Positions 13,501 through 23,016 of a stretch of DNA of 64,000 bases are shown here, in pieces; the stretch's first letter is position 1; the number at the start of each line of letters is the position of its first letter. The notes under the pieces are model-generated. The model saw only the letters and a list, made by a program, of their open reading frames with translations, was not told the DNA's origin and ran no database searches. The translations under genes were made by a program, and so were the position numbers. Origin of the DNA: Liolophura sinensis (lineage: Eukaryota > Mollusca > Polyplacophora > Chitonida > Chitonidae); the NCBI RefSeq assembly GCF_032854445.1, contig NC_088301.1:44761116-44825115 (forward strand), in the 5' to 3' direction.

Positions 13501-14040
13501 CCTATTGCATAACTTGTTTTTACAACTTCGTCTGCGAATGCCTCGTGGCAATGATTGGACAGGTTTTGCCGGTAAGTTTTACTGCTTATTACTCATACTG
13601 AACCTGAAGATGGTCGTGGGTTTCCCCGGGCTCTGTCCGGTTTCCACTCACCATAATACTGTCGTATAAGTGAAATATTCTTGAGTACGGCGCAAAAAAA
13701 AATATAATAAATAAATATTACTTATACTGCATACTGCCAATTTTCCTAAGTAAAAAAGAATCAAAAAGTACATCGTTAACAAATTGCTAAATGCTTATGT
13801 GGTTTTCCCCAAACCATTTCTTATGTATCTTTTATTTTTATTAACCCAGCCTGTATAGGGAAGACTGGGCAGGAAGTGGCTCTGTATGAAACCCAGAAGA
13901 ACCCGCCTCAGGATCTGGTAACTGAATGGGCTCGAATGACCCGTGCCACAGTGAGTGACCTAATTGATGTCTTGTCCCACCCTGAAATGGAGAGGGTAGA
14001 TCTGGTCGACATGGTGAAACAGGCACTAAACATGACGTAG
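3480..14040 (+). CDS. PDZ-PDZ-pseudoRoc-COR-death domain protein (ROCO-like scaffold), 5'-partial gene, 7 exons
   Basis: Join 3480-4589, 5933-6061, 6450-7866, 9223-9775, 12687-12942, 13394-13571, 13850-14040; all junctions are GT-AG and keep frame, giving 1277 residues plus stop. Seen: half PDZ (1-~70), Ser/Cys linker, PDZ2 (~342-433, with GKLMVGDWIRSIDG and VRFVLQRP), Cys linker, a Roc-like alpha/beta region (~566-765) with a decayed P-loop AGSHALKMT, a COR-like region (~790-1050, with YLLPYF near 984), a beta-rich segment that may be UPA-like, and a death domain (~1190-1275, RGNDWTGFA ... LVTEWARMTRATVSDL). Known: Roc-COR plus death domain occurs in DAPK1, and PDZ domains bind C-terminal peptides. 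Inference: a cytoplasmic scaffold with an inactive GTPase fold and no kinase. I do not recognise a named orthologue. The upstream exon that supplies the start of PDZ1 was not found. Confidence 0.85.
4658..4748 (+). mobile_element. 3' fragment of the tRNA-headed SINE (family 1), in intron A
   Basis: It reads ccaggtttcctctcaccata, then gtgtaagtcttgattacgga, then ends aataaataaa, matching the 3' half of the full copy at 10585-10850. The open frame of exon A runs through it. Confidence 0.65.
5370..5830. repeat. Possible foldback/MITE-like element
   Basis: ttttgtccctaca at about 5410-5423 is mirrored by tgtagggacaagatg at about 5744-5758, with weaker inverted similarity outside (cccatg, acttaa). 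The 320-bp interior has no coding frame. Boundaries and family unknown. Confidence 0.3.
5933..6061 (+). CDS. Exon B: core of PDZ2
   Basis: Acceptor tgttgcag, donor CAG|GTGCGT, phase 0 at both ends, 43 residues (NKDGTVDLYNLVEEVDKGG ... GNPVHGNQ). It supplies the carboxylate-groove neighbour strands and the 'GKLMVGDWIRSIDG' turn of PDZ2. Confidence 0.9.
6450..7866 (+). CDS. Exon C: end of PDZ2, Cys linker, degenerate Roc domain, start of COR
   Basis: Acceptor tacttgtag, donor A|GTAAGT, phase 0 in and phase 1 out, 472 full codons. It starts TQKIRELLDKQASVRFVLQR, the last helix and strand of PDZ2. A Pro/Ser linker with CSVC, CTC and CEPPDW follows. Then comes a GTPase-like alternation of strands and helices: LQLFIAGSHALKMTELLF in the P-loop place, IALDVYVVTDEKFF in the WDxxGQ place, LFFITFDGAKVL and TPLFLYGFLDGD in the NKxD place. 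The last part (ELRDTIISILPEIQECQLTK ... ELQVSGMIRLTS) resembles the winged-helix start of COR. Confidence 0.85.
8285..9070. repeat. Three diverged copies of an intronic repeat (~80-130 bp)
   Basis: Copies near 8285-8425, 8780-8870 and 8915-9035, with a fourth partial start near 9045. The shared string is approximately tgtattgagctgaggttt, then ggtgttccattgttgatgag, then attaattaccgtaaattac, then aaattcacgacttaag. They lie in the intron between exons C and D. Confidence 0.6.
9223..9775 (+). CDS. Exon D: COR domain
   Basis: Acceptor tttgttccag, donor GAG|GTAAGC, phase 1 in and phase 2 out. The motif order matches COR domains: VLLKPSCLLQCLQTLLSGL (the 'v.l.P.wL...l..ll' helix), a Thr/Phe helix FNEMILFLEKFLVV, then APDTYLLPYFCQES (the 'yllP.lL' motif), then VLYVELDKVISTGVFLRTLN (the 'y.f..LP.G.f.rL' motif). 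COR is known to dimerise ROCO proteins; whether it does so here is inferred. Confidence 0.85.
9776..12686. other. Intron between exons D and E
   Basis: It holds one full SINE (10585-10850) and an A-run at about 11192-11209. I see nothing else in it; the short open frames here overlap the SINE or have no splice support. Confidence 0.6.
10585..10850 (-). mobile_element. Full-length tRNA-derived SINE (family 1) with target-site duplication
   Basis: On the minus strand it starts ggggtctccgtggctcagtt (A-box TGGCTCAGTTGG), has a B-box-like GAGTTCAAGTCC, a conserved middle (ggaaggtctgccagcaacct, cataatgctgaccgcc, gtataagtgaaatattct) and an AAATAAAT tail. It is flanked by acagtgcattgaa (10572-10584) and acactgcattgaa (10852-10864), identical at 12 of 13 positions. 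Known: such SINEs are transcribed by RNA polymerase III and moved by a partner LINE. Confidence 0.85.
12687..12942 (+). CDS. Exon E: region between COR and death domain, possibly UPA-like
   Basis: Acceptor gtgtatag, donor AAG|GTCAGT, phase 2 in and phase 0 out, 85 residues. Beta-rich and Cys-containing (NSVQFHLCVPCPLGEDCQ, KKTVKMWVSTLSTK). I know of no specific motif in it. A UPA-like role is inferred only from its position before a death domain of UNC5/DAPK type. Confidence 0.75.
13394..13571 (+). CDS. Exon F: start of death domain
   Basis: Acceptor caatatag, donor CCG|GTAAGT, phase 0 in and phase 1 out, 59 codons. An acidic Pro-rich stretch is followed by SMPVLLLPYSLLHNLFLQLR and PRGNDWTGFA, the helix-1/helix-2 start seen in UNC5- and DAPK-type death domains, with 'GNDW' as the most telling motif. 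Confidence 0.85.
13605..13717 (+). mobile_element. 5'-truncated SINE (family 1) in intron F
   Basis: From gatggtcgtgggtttccccg to an A-rich tail ending ataaataaa. Flanks ttactcatactg (13589-13600) and ttacttatactg (13718-13729) differ at one position, a likely target-site duplication. Confidence 0.75.
13850..14040 (+). CDS. Exon G: rest of death domain and stop codon
   Basis: Acceptor ttaacccag, phase 1, stop TAG at 14038-14040. It encodes ACIGKTGQEVALYE, then PPQDLVTEWARM, then the helix-5/6 signature TVSDLIDVLSHPEMERVDLV. The death domain is the last folded unit; only a few residues follow it. Confidence 0.88.
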
Positions 14041-14211
14041 ATTCCATACACAAATGGGGTATCTAGTGTCTTCTCAGCCAAAGCTATGTTCAGATAATAG
14101 ACATTGTTTAACCACATACCTATGCTCCTTATTATAGTGTTTCATCAAGGATGTGTTAATTTACATGTTGGTAGCTACATTGCTTTTCTGCTTTGGTAGA
14201 TCATGTTGGTC

Positions 14212-14304
14212 AATAAATGGATGCATATCTTTCATGTGCCAAATTTGTTTTTGTTTTATGAATAGTGACTTCATGAAGTGAACTAACATGTGATGTGTAA
14301 TAAA
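14212..14304 (+). terminator. Polyadenylation signals of the PDZ-ROCO-death gene
   Basis: AATAAA occurs at 14212-14217 and again at 14299-14304, 172 and 259 bases after the stop codon. These are the first such hexamers on this strand after the stop, consistent with a 3' UTR of about 0.2-0.3 kb. Confidence 0.6.
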
Positions 14305-16204
14305 TTACAGTAAAACTGCACAAAAGGTTGTAGGTTTTTATTGGTTTTAGAACTTGTGCTTATTTGTCATATAGAAGGTGACAATATCAAGAAATAGATG
14401 TGTTTGTTGCCTGTCACACCACAGCCAAGATTTTTTCTTGGCTGAGTTTACTCAGTTTGATTTGCATTACTATCTTTGTGTGCACACAAGTAATCGAAGA
14501 AAATTATCATCAGGTCTGTTACACTTTTGTTGTATTTGTTTGGTTGATTCTGCAAGTTGATGTTACAAATGTTACAAACCATGTAAAGATGACTTCAACC
14601 CTGAGCAAAATTATTAGAAGAGGTATAAGTTCTGGTAACATTTGAGACCAAAGTGGAAAGAAAATCATTATGCTGTTAAGCAGAAAAGTATGATCCATAA
14701 ACAGCTAATTTGGAATTAAGATGTATTATGTTGTATGTTCAGAAATATTTTCTGTTAATGAGTTATACAATCTGCTAAATGAAAGAACGACAACAGTAGG
14801 TTCTGAAAAAAAAGGTGTGCTTTGTGAAATTGTCGCACACTAGAGTGCATTAACTTGTTGATTGACAGTGTCAATAGCCAGTTTAATGATCACGTCAACT
14901 ATTACTTGTTATATGGAGAGCCCATTCTGTTTTTGGGGGAATGATCTTGTTGACATCCATTGATGATGGCCTTGTTACGTATAATTTGCCAGAAGCACAA
15001 TGTAATTATAACTTTGAAACCAAAAAGTTGTGTGGATTAAATTATTTATGCACAATTTTAGACTATTTAAAAGTTGTTCAGTGGTTGAAGGAATCAAAGT
15101 TTTACATCACCTTTGTGACAGGTGGCCTTAACGCACAGTGTGCACAAGTATTTTAAACCATTCTCATATTGTAGCTTTCACAATCATCATATTCTTTCAT
15201 GCAACATGGTGACCATGGGATTTTTCCTTAGATTGTACTAATATGATACATCCCTCTCAGCCACTGCTGTTGATAGCGATTAAATTTTGTTGATAGAGAT
15301 CATTTTAAAACCCATGGAAAGAGAAAAGGAAATTATGATTTGAATGACATTTTAAGTAATCTACAAGGTTTATGGAATCGGAAGTATTTCAGATGATGAA
15401 ATATTGTGCTTGTGGCCTTTTTAACATTTCCCTTTAAATTTTTGTTTTATTCGGAATGATCATTTTACAATTTTTGTGCCTAATGAAATCCATTGTCATT
15501 TTTTGTTAAGTGTCACTTGTATTCAGTATATATTCACTGAATATAGTGCTTTAAACTCTATTGTTTAGGCTTTATTCAAGTAGTATTTATGCTTTTAGCT
15601 GTGCATGTGCTTCCCTGCTGTCTTTTTTATCAAAATTACCAAAAATTTATGTGTTATTCGTCATTTCATATGATCTCAGTGCTTTTTATTTGTTGGTGGA
15701 CACAGCAATTGTATTTTTACCACTTCTTGAGAAAATGTTTTGCTTCATTACATGATTTTGGGAGATTAATGGACATGTATTTGCAGAGATATACAACTTC
15801 CCCCATCTTTATGTACATAAACAGTTCAAAGTTAAGAGAGTAGTGTTTTAGTTTGTAACTGTTGCATTTCATTCCTTTTAAAACTTGCTACATTTTTTTA
15901 GAAAGAAAATCAGTAATTACACCAATCAAAAATAAATATATTTTGAAATGGTATTCTACTTGCAACCATTCTGACAATATTGAAGACATATTATAACTAA
16001 AAAACTTTGCCATTGTTGAATTAGACGCATGGCCAGGACTTTCGAAAGAGTTCGGGGCTAAGGACTCTATCCCACCCCCAGGTGAATGCTGTCTACTGGC
16101 CAGAAAATCTGATGTTAAGTTATAAATTGCTTTTAATGCAGTTATGCTACTTCTTGACAACAAAGAGAACAATAAATGTATTCTTGAAATATAGACCCAG
16201 GCAC

Positions 16205-16400
16205 TTTTAGTGTATGTTATCGCTGTGAGTTCAGCTCATGCTGCCTTCCTCTGCAGTCGTGCATGGGAATGTCTGTCAGCAACTTACAGAGCGTATGAGT
16301 TTCCCCTGGGCTCTGCTTGGTTTCCTCTAACAATAATGCTGGCTGCTGTGCTATAAGTGAACTATTCTTGAGTATCGCATATAACTCCAATGAAATAAAC
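16205..16400 (+). mobile_element. Diverged SINE (family 1)
   Basis: From cgctgtgagttcagctcatg through ggctctgcttggtttcctct, ataatgctggctgc and ctataagtgaactattcttg to aataaacaaac. The tRNA head is missing. Confidence 0.65.
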
Positions 16401-17424
16401 AAACAACATGTAAGGCTTGAAATATGCATGTATATGAATGTTACGTAGTTAAAAATGATTTCAAGTTTATTTTTTGTTGTCTTGCTGGGCAGTAATTTGA
16501 GTAAACAAATGGTTAGCACAGGAAGCTCGAGGAATTGTGCTAGGCAAAATTGTTCACTGTTTTTCCATAAAAATGTTTCCTCAACCATTTTTGCTTTTTA
16601 TCTTCCCTCTTTCTCCCCACTTCTCTAAAACTGGGGTTAGAGCATACCTGATGACCTTCCACCCTCACCTCCGGCAATACCCCAGAAAGGGAAGTTGAGA
16701 AGGAAGTAGAAAGGGAGGTGTTTGTTCATTTGCATTGCATGAAAATTGCTGCATCAGAATCCATAGAAAAGATGCTTTTTGTTTAAACAGGGAGCTGTTT
16801 TGTTCCTATAAAGAATCTCTGTATCGTGTCAAGGATTAGCTCCTCCCTGAAGTCTTGATGATTTTGTGTTGTGTTAATATGATTCTGGTGTCTGATGGAC
16901 AAATGATTTTCACCTGCCACCTGTAACACTGATCATAATCATATAAATGCGATACAGGGGAGAATCATTTATACATATATATAGCTATATATGTGCTGGG
17001 CACATTCATTTTCCTTTATTAACATTCATGATAAGGTATATTCTCTTATCATGATTTGATGTGATTGCCAGAAATCTGTTCCCTGACCAGCTGTAGAATC
17101 AGTGCCGTAGAAGCAGTTGCTGGGTAATACTGAAATCCAAGAAGTGGAAAATGTTCATCAAGCTTAACACAATTTATTTATCTGATTGTTTCGGTTATTC
17201 TGTGGATGTTATATAGTATATCCTTGTTAGTTGTTACATACTTTACTTATTAATTATCCATTTGTGTAGTACATGTATTACTAATTGCACATGTGTACTT
17301 ACTTGTGAGAAATTGTTACTGGATTAAAAGCTGCTAAGCCATTAGACTCCTTTTTTGTAGTTTTGAGATGTGAAATTAAATATTTTAGAATAAAGGTATA
17401 TAATAAATTTAATAACAAATGCCT

Positions 17425-17515
17425 GGGCACTCTGGTCTCCTCCACCCATAACAATTAACTGACTTGTTATGAGTGACAAAGCCTTAATTATGGCATTAAA
17501 CAACAGTCAGTCAGT
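17425..17515 (+). mobile_element. SINE-like tail with CAGTCAGTCAGTCAA end
   Basis: It reads actctggtctcctccaccca, then tgagtgacaaagccttaatt, then ggcattaaacaacagtcagt and a short CAGT repeat. This resembles the 3' ends of mollusc SINEs (recalled, not searched). Confidence 0.45.
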
Positions 17516-17803
17516 CAAATTCCAGTAATCAGGTTGTAACTGTTAGCCGGAAGGTTTGGTAGATAGGATACATACAGATCTACCTGGCAAGGTTCAGTGC
17601 GGTGTGTTCTTGGTTTTCTTTTCCCAAAAACCTAATTATTGTGGTAGTTAAATATTTTCGGGCACAGAGTGAAACGCAATATAAAAGGAATCCATCAAGA
17701 AAATACGGGACAGAGTGTCTTGTCCATTTTACTGTTACTTGTTTTTTTCCTCCAACCAGTATTAGCCCTGTGCTTCAAGTGTTTCTAGCTGATGAAGAAC
17801 CTG

Positions 17804-17865
17804 GCCATGATATGGCTGAAATATTGCCGATGTGGCGTTAAGCCATAATCATTAATTCATTCATT
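17804..17865 (+). mobile_element. 62-bp SINE-tail insertion with perfect 15-bp target-site duplication
   Basis: The insert reads gccatgatatggctgaaata, ttgccgatgtggcgttaagc and ends in (ATTC)n. It sits between two identical copies of ctgatgaagaacctg (17789-17803 and 17866-17880). Confidence 0.7.
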
Positions 17866-18264
17866 CTGATGAAGAACCTGTTATGGGACTGATATATAAA
17901 TGAGTTTCACAAAGTAGATGTAGTTTAAATCTGAACACTTTCTACAAGTAAAAGTACTCATGGGTTCAAGCTAAGAAAATCCTTACCAATTAACTTTTGT
18001 TCGATTGATGAATTCTTGTCATTGTAAGCTCTGCCCATTGTCTTTGAAAGGTTGACTCACGATTATCTGGGACAGGATGTGTTCTGGGCAGTGAGCTGAA
18101 TGAACTGAACTACTCTTAATATGTATAGAACACAGGAAACATGGATAAAAATATTCTTGAGCACAGGCAGTGGAACACATTTGCTTTTAAGCATTCTCAC
18201 CGCAACCCATTGACCCCAATGAGCCCTAAGATGGGTTGTGAGGTGGGTTCAGGCCGTTGGTCAG

Positions 18265-18640
18265 GGTGACTACTAGCCCGAAGTTCCACTAATCTGACGG
18301 AAGTTCTGTTGGTCCGCTTGCCTGCTGTATGTGTAGTACGCAGGTACGGTGATCCACTAATCCAACTTACAGTTACCTTTGGGTCCAGTAGTCCGACGGT
18401 CCACTAATCCAACCGAAAATCCGCTGTTCCACTAAACGGATCGAATGTCCGTTGATCCGAGTGCCCAATAGTCAGAACGTTCGTTGATCCACTAATCTGA
18501 CCAAAGATCCGTTGGTCCTTAGCTTGGTGTCAAATATTGCGAATATAGGATGTTCCACTAATCCGACCGAAGGTGCATAATGGGTCCAAAGGCCCAATAA
18601 TCCGTGGGTTCGAAGGCCCGTTGATGAGAAAAATCACCAA
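18265..18640. repeat. Degenerate tandem repeat built on 'tccactaatccgaccgaag'
   Basis: Variants of ccactaatccgaccgaaggt and ccgttgatcc recur at irregular spacing of roughly 25-40 bp across about 370 bp. No open frame spans it. Confidence 0.6.
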
Positions 18641-19954
18641 CTAGGCATATTATAAGGTTGTGAAAAGCACCATGTATATGTGGAAGATGCATAGAAAATC
18701 TGTAGCTATTTCTTTTGTGTTGTCTATGAACGAGAAAAAGATTTCTTCTGCATTCTAAAGTTGTATTTGTATACCGAAGCGAGAGTGCAGAAATGCGTGT
18801 TGGGCCTGTTCTAATGCAAGTGATATCAACCTATCTACATCTTCCCTGTATAAAACCTGTAAGATTCTTTCAAATATTGGATCCATTTCTCAAAGTGTTC
18901 ACACGGACACAGGCCTATCACACAGGTGCGAAATGCAGATGACAGTGCGTTACCATGGTGATGAACATATTACACAATCCGTGGTGAGGAATAACAATTC
19001 CTTGTGCCGGTAACATATTTATTCTAGGTTGTTACGGATTTATGAACCGACTTCAGAAAATATCAGTGTTTACATCCCAACCCATGCGTGTCAAAGATAA
19101 CTGTTTGACGCTACATACATGTATAGGCCCCAACACTGTTTAATTCTCGCATTCATTTTATTGCCGATTTTTTTTCCAGATAGTTGAAAGGCTGGCTCGC
19201 CGTATCTTATCAACCGCTTAAACAATGATACCGTGTGCTCGAATCTTGCCCTCGCTGGATAGGAGGCGGCATCACGCCCGGGATAAATACCAAATTAATC
19301 CGTCAATAAGCTAACAATTCGCATTACATTCACATCGCACTATTTGGGCCCTAGAATGTACGTTCATACAAAAATCGGCGGCCTTTTTCATCATACCTGC
19401 TTGTTGACGCCTGATGTATTCTACAGAGGCCTATATTTAAATTCCAGTTGGGTCTAATTCATACGTGCCACACGATATATATAATAGAATGCCCATCCTT
19501 TGCATTCCATAACTGAAGAAAGCATCCATGTAAAAGCGAGATTTGTGGCATCATCACTACATATTTTGCACACGCAACACTCTCCTAATAGTTGTCAATA
19601 CAGCCAGCAGTGTGAAATTGATCGAATGAAGGACAATTGTACATAAAAAGAGAAGTATACATTATGCGTTAACTATTTACATAAATGTGTGTAGGCTTAC
19701 GTAAACAAAGTTTTTGTATAATTCGATAGAAAAATATTGTAAGAGTTATTGCCCTTTCATCTGTGGTTGGATGGCTTTCATGCTGTGATGCAGAAAAAGG
19801 TCTGTCAAACATGTCTGTTGTAATGGTAAGAAAATATTTGGACATCAAGGAAGAAAGCAGCATTAACGTTGTGAAATTACCTTTGACCCTTATTCCCATG
19901 AAATGCCTCCACCCGCTCGAAAATAAGTTGATTTATTTGATTATTGTTTAAAGC

Positions 19955-20015
19955 AGTTCTTCGGGATTATTCACTTATATGATGGCTGTCGGTTTTATCA
20001 GTGGAAGAAGCCAGG
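19955..20015 (-). mobile_element. Fragment of SINE (family 1)
   Basis: ggattattcacttatatgat, then ggctgtcggttttatcagtg, match the reverse of the SINE core gaatatttcacttatacga and ggcggtcagcattatggtgg. Confidence 0.5.
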
Positions 20016-20020
20016 ATAAG

Positions 20021-20153
20021 CCATCGACTTTTTGAAGTTCAAGTTACTGGAAACCTTTGAGGCCGGGATAATCCATCGACTTTTTGAAGTTCAAGTTACT
20101 GGAAACCTTTGAGGCCGGGATAAGCCATCGACTTTTTGAAATTCAAGTTACTG
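20021..20153. repeat. 52-bp tandem repeat, about 2.6 copies
   Basis: ccatcgactttttgaagttc begins at 20021, 20073 and 20125 (exact 52-bp spacing); copies are nearly identical. It directly follows a SINE fragment. Confidence 0.85.
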
Positions 20154-20224
20154 ACGAACTTTCCCGTTTGTAATGTAGAGGGACTTGCAATACATAGTGC
20201 AGAAAGCAAGTGGTATTCAACAAA

Positions 20225-20395
20225 CGTAAGACAGCGGCAACGGTTCCACGACCGTCGTCGACCTCTTATTGTCACCAGGTCCCCACGAGCAATGAGAGTG
20301 GCGGAATCCACAACTTCCCTGCCCAAGGCCGGGTCTGAACCAACACTTCGTCTGCCTCGTTGTTAGGTGTTGCATGTACTGAGCCACTTCCTCTA
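20225..20395 (-). mobile_element. tRNA-related SINE (family 2)
   Basis: On the minus strand it has an A-box-like GTGGCTCAGTACATG, a B-box-like GGTTCAGACCC, then cttgggcagggaagttgtgg and ggtgacaataagag. A second copy at about 39560-39650 shares the last three blocks. Confidence 0.5.
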
Positions 20396-22129
20396 TAAGG
20401 TTCCGTGATTACCGGAAAAGATGAGAAAAATGGATTTATAAGGTCGTGTAAGAATGAGCCGATGTCTTCCAAAGCCGATGTATACTGTTATATGCATGTA
20501 GGTATGATTACAGTTTGAAAGCCGTATAATTCATTACCCGTATTGTTAACAATAAGGTAGAAAAATGACCAGTCAGTAGTATATTCTCGCGATGTGTGTA
20601 CTTTTTTCTGAAAATATAAGTGGATTCCGCCACTCTCAAATATTTTTAGTAAGTTGATGTAATTCCCTACATGTTTTCAATGCTGAAATAAATCATCAAT
20701 CAGTGAATCAATCAGTCAATCAGAATCAATATAAGCGTCATGTCCGACATTCATATACCATTCGTAGTCCATAAAGGTCCTTCCAAGTCGATAATCGCAA
20801 GATCCATTTCCAAAACAACGTTTAACACTAGTTCTCAAAGACAAGGGTATGTAAGAAATTATACAAATAGGAAATAAAGCCGGTAACACACAAAAGAGAA
20901 GCGGTTATCAGTTTTTAATGATGCCGGGCAGACAGTGGATATTCCAGGCATGAATTCCATATCAGAGTTCAAATTCGTAGTCCATGAATGAGTTCCAGGT
21001 TAAATAACAACTAAACAAGGTATCTCAGTCGTGCTTTGATTGCAACTGTTCATAAAGGCATCATGCAGATGTAATGAGCATGACTGACTTTACGGCCCCT
21101 AGCCCCAGGTTAAGCGGTATTAGATACAGTTCGAAAATGACGAGTGTTACAGACCTTAACCGAACAGATTGTGATTCAAAAGTAACGGACGACTACGTCT
21201 TTCCCGTCAATATGTAAAGATCTCATACTACAAGAGGCGCCATCTATGACGTTACACATGACATGCTGGTCTGTATAAAAGCTGTCTACAAGATAGACGG
21301 TTACACTGGGCAACCAGCGCCATGTATGTTGTTAAATACCATGTACGCGATAAATATGTACAGAGCCGTCTACATGTATATGGTTGATCACAAGTCTCAT
21401 CCAAATGATACACAAACTGTGAAATCTGGAGATGAAGGATTTAGAGAGATCAACTGACCAGTTCAGGTCAGGTTTAATAAATATCCGTGAAAAGACCATG
21501 GAGCAGGACGTGGCTCTTGTATAGTGAAAAATCTGTGCGTAGAAACAGACATTCTTATACCAGCCGTCAACCAAGATGGACGTTCTAGGTCAATAAACGC
21601 AAAGGTCACTTCCCAAAACAACTTTTAACACAAACCACCAAAAAACTTAGAAAGTATATAAGGTACGAAAATAGGACGGAATCATGCAAAGAGAAGTAAT
21701 CAAGAGTTTTCAATGATGTTAAAAAGACGCAAAATATGTTCTAGGCGACTGAGTGAAATCAGTATTTAAATAGTGTTCCATGCTAGAAAATAAGCTGTCG
21801 GTAACAAAATATGTATCTCAGTTGCGCTTTGATTGCAACTTTTCATGTATCCAAATCACAAGGTGCGATTTCAATCCCGGTCTTCGGCACGACTTTTGTA
21901 GGTTATCCACTCTCTTTCCTTGTCGGGCTTTAGTGGCAGGAAGCGGTTAGCGGCTTTCGAGGGCTATTCGTCATGCAGTTTGATGTTGGTGGAACACCAC
22001 TTATAACATCACTTCTATTCCACCGCTTGAATATTGCGTGCAAAACTGAGCCTCAGACGAGCGTAACTTGCCAAACGTTCATGCGTGGTTTATATATACT
22101 ACGGTCAGTTATACATGGGTCACCCAGGC

Positions 22130-22368
22130 CTTATTGTTAGCGTGTGAACGCATCACAGTGACACAGGAGCCTCATCAATGCAATCGCCTTTAGTTCCAGC
22201 CCAGCTCATGCTGGCTTCTTCTCCGTATGTACGTGTACTTGGGAAGTTCTGCCTTCACAACCTGGGGATGATCGTGAAGTTCCTCCCTCCGCAATACTGG
22301 CCACCGTCTTATATAAGTGAAATATTCTTGAGTACGGCGCAAATTCCAATAAAATAAGTAAATAAATA
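22130..22368 (+). mobile_element. Diverged SINE (family 1)
   Basis: A decayed head is followed by cagctcatgctggcttcttc, gggatgatcgtgaagttcct, ggccaccgtcttatataagt, gaaatattcttgagtacggc and a tail with AAATAAAT. Confidence 0.7.
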
Positions 22369-22457
22369 GTACTGCGGACGGTTAATTTTTGTTCGAAGCA
22401 GGGTGCCAGTTTCAGACGTGTATGCATGTAGGTCATGCAGTTGTCAATATCCCAGCT

Positions 22458-22617
22458 TCATCTCCGGCCGCACGTGGGAAGGTCTCACAGCAACATGCGG
22501 ATGGTCGTGGGTTTCCCCGGGCTCTGCCCTGTTTCCTCCTATCGTAATGCTGGCCGCCGTCGTATAAGTGAAGTATTCTTGGGTACGGCTTAAAACACGA
22601 ATGAAATAAATAAATTA
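22458..22617 (+). mobile_element. 5'-truncated SINE (family 1) with target-site duplication
   Basis: From catctccggccgcacgtggg through ggatggtcgtgggtttcccc, cgtaatgctggccgccgtcg to ATGAAATAAATAAAT. aatatcccag precedes it (from 22446) and aatatcccaa follows it. Confidence 0.75.
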
Positions 22618-23003
22618 ATATCCCAAGTTCTTCGGTACACTAATGAACTTTAGCACCTTCACTCAGAAATAGCAATACATGCCTATGGCTGAATTATTAC
22701 CATGCAGTTTCTTAGAATAACAGAGTGTAGATGGGTGACTCGTATATACGATATGACAGTGCAACCAAGCTAGAGTATTGTAGGCTTGGAAGTCCTTTTC
22801 TTATTTTGGACAGGGTCGGATATAATAGGTTTTCTCGGAAACGTTTTGATTTTCACACAACAAAGAGCTTAAGGAAAAGACCTCTAAGAATCGAAGTAGG
22901 CATAACTAAAAACACCACTTAAAAGTATGAATAAATATACTTTCATTTACTTCATTAGATTTTTGGGCATAGAGTTAAAGGAATTCAAACATTTGAATTC
23001 TAA

Positions 23004-23016
23004 GGGGGGGGGGGGG
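23004..23016. repeat. 13-G homopolymer
   Basis: Uninterrupted G run in AT-rich sequence. Comparable C runs lie near 36090-36100 and at 58420-58434. Confidence 0.9.

Noticed and set aside
20096-20472. Opposed 66-76 codon frames
   Set aside because: They fall inside the 52-bp tandem repeat and the tRNA-like SINE head.
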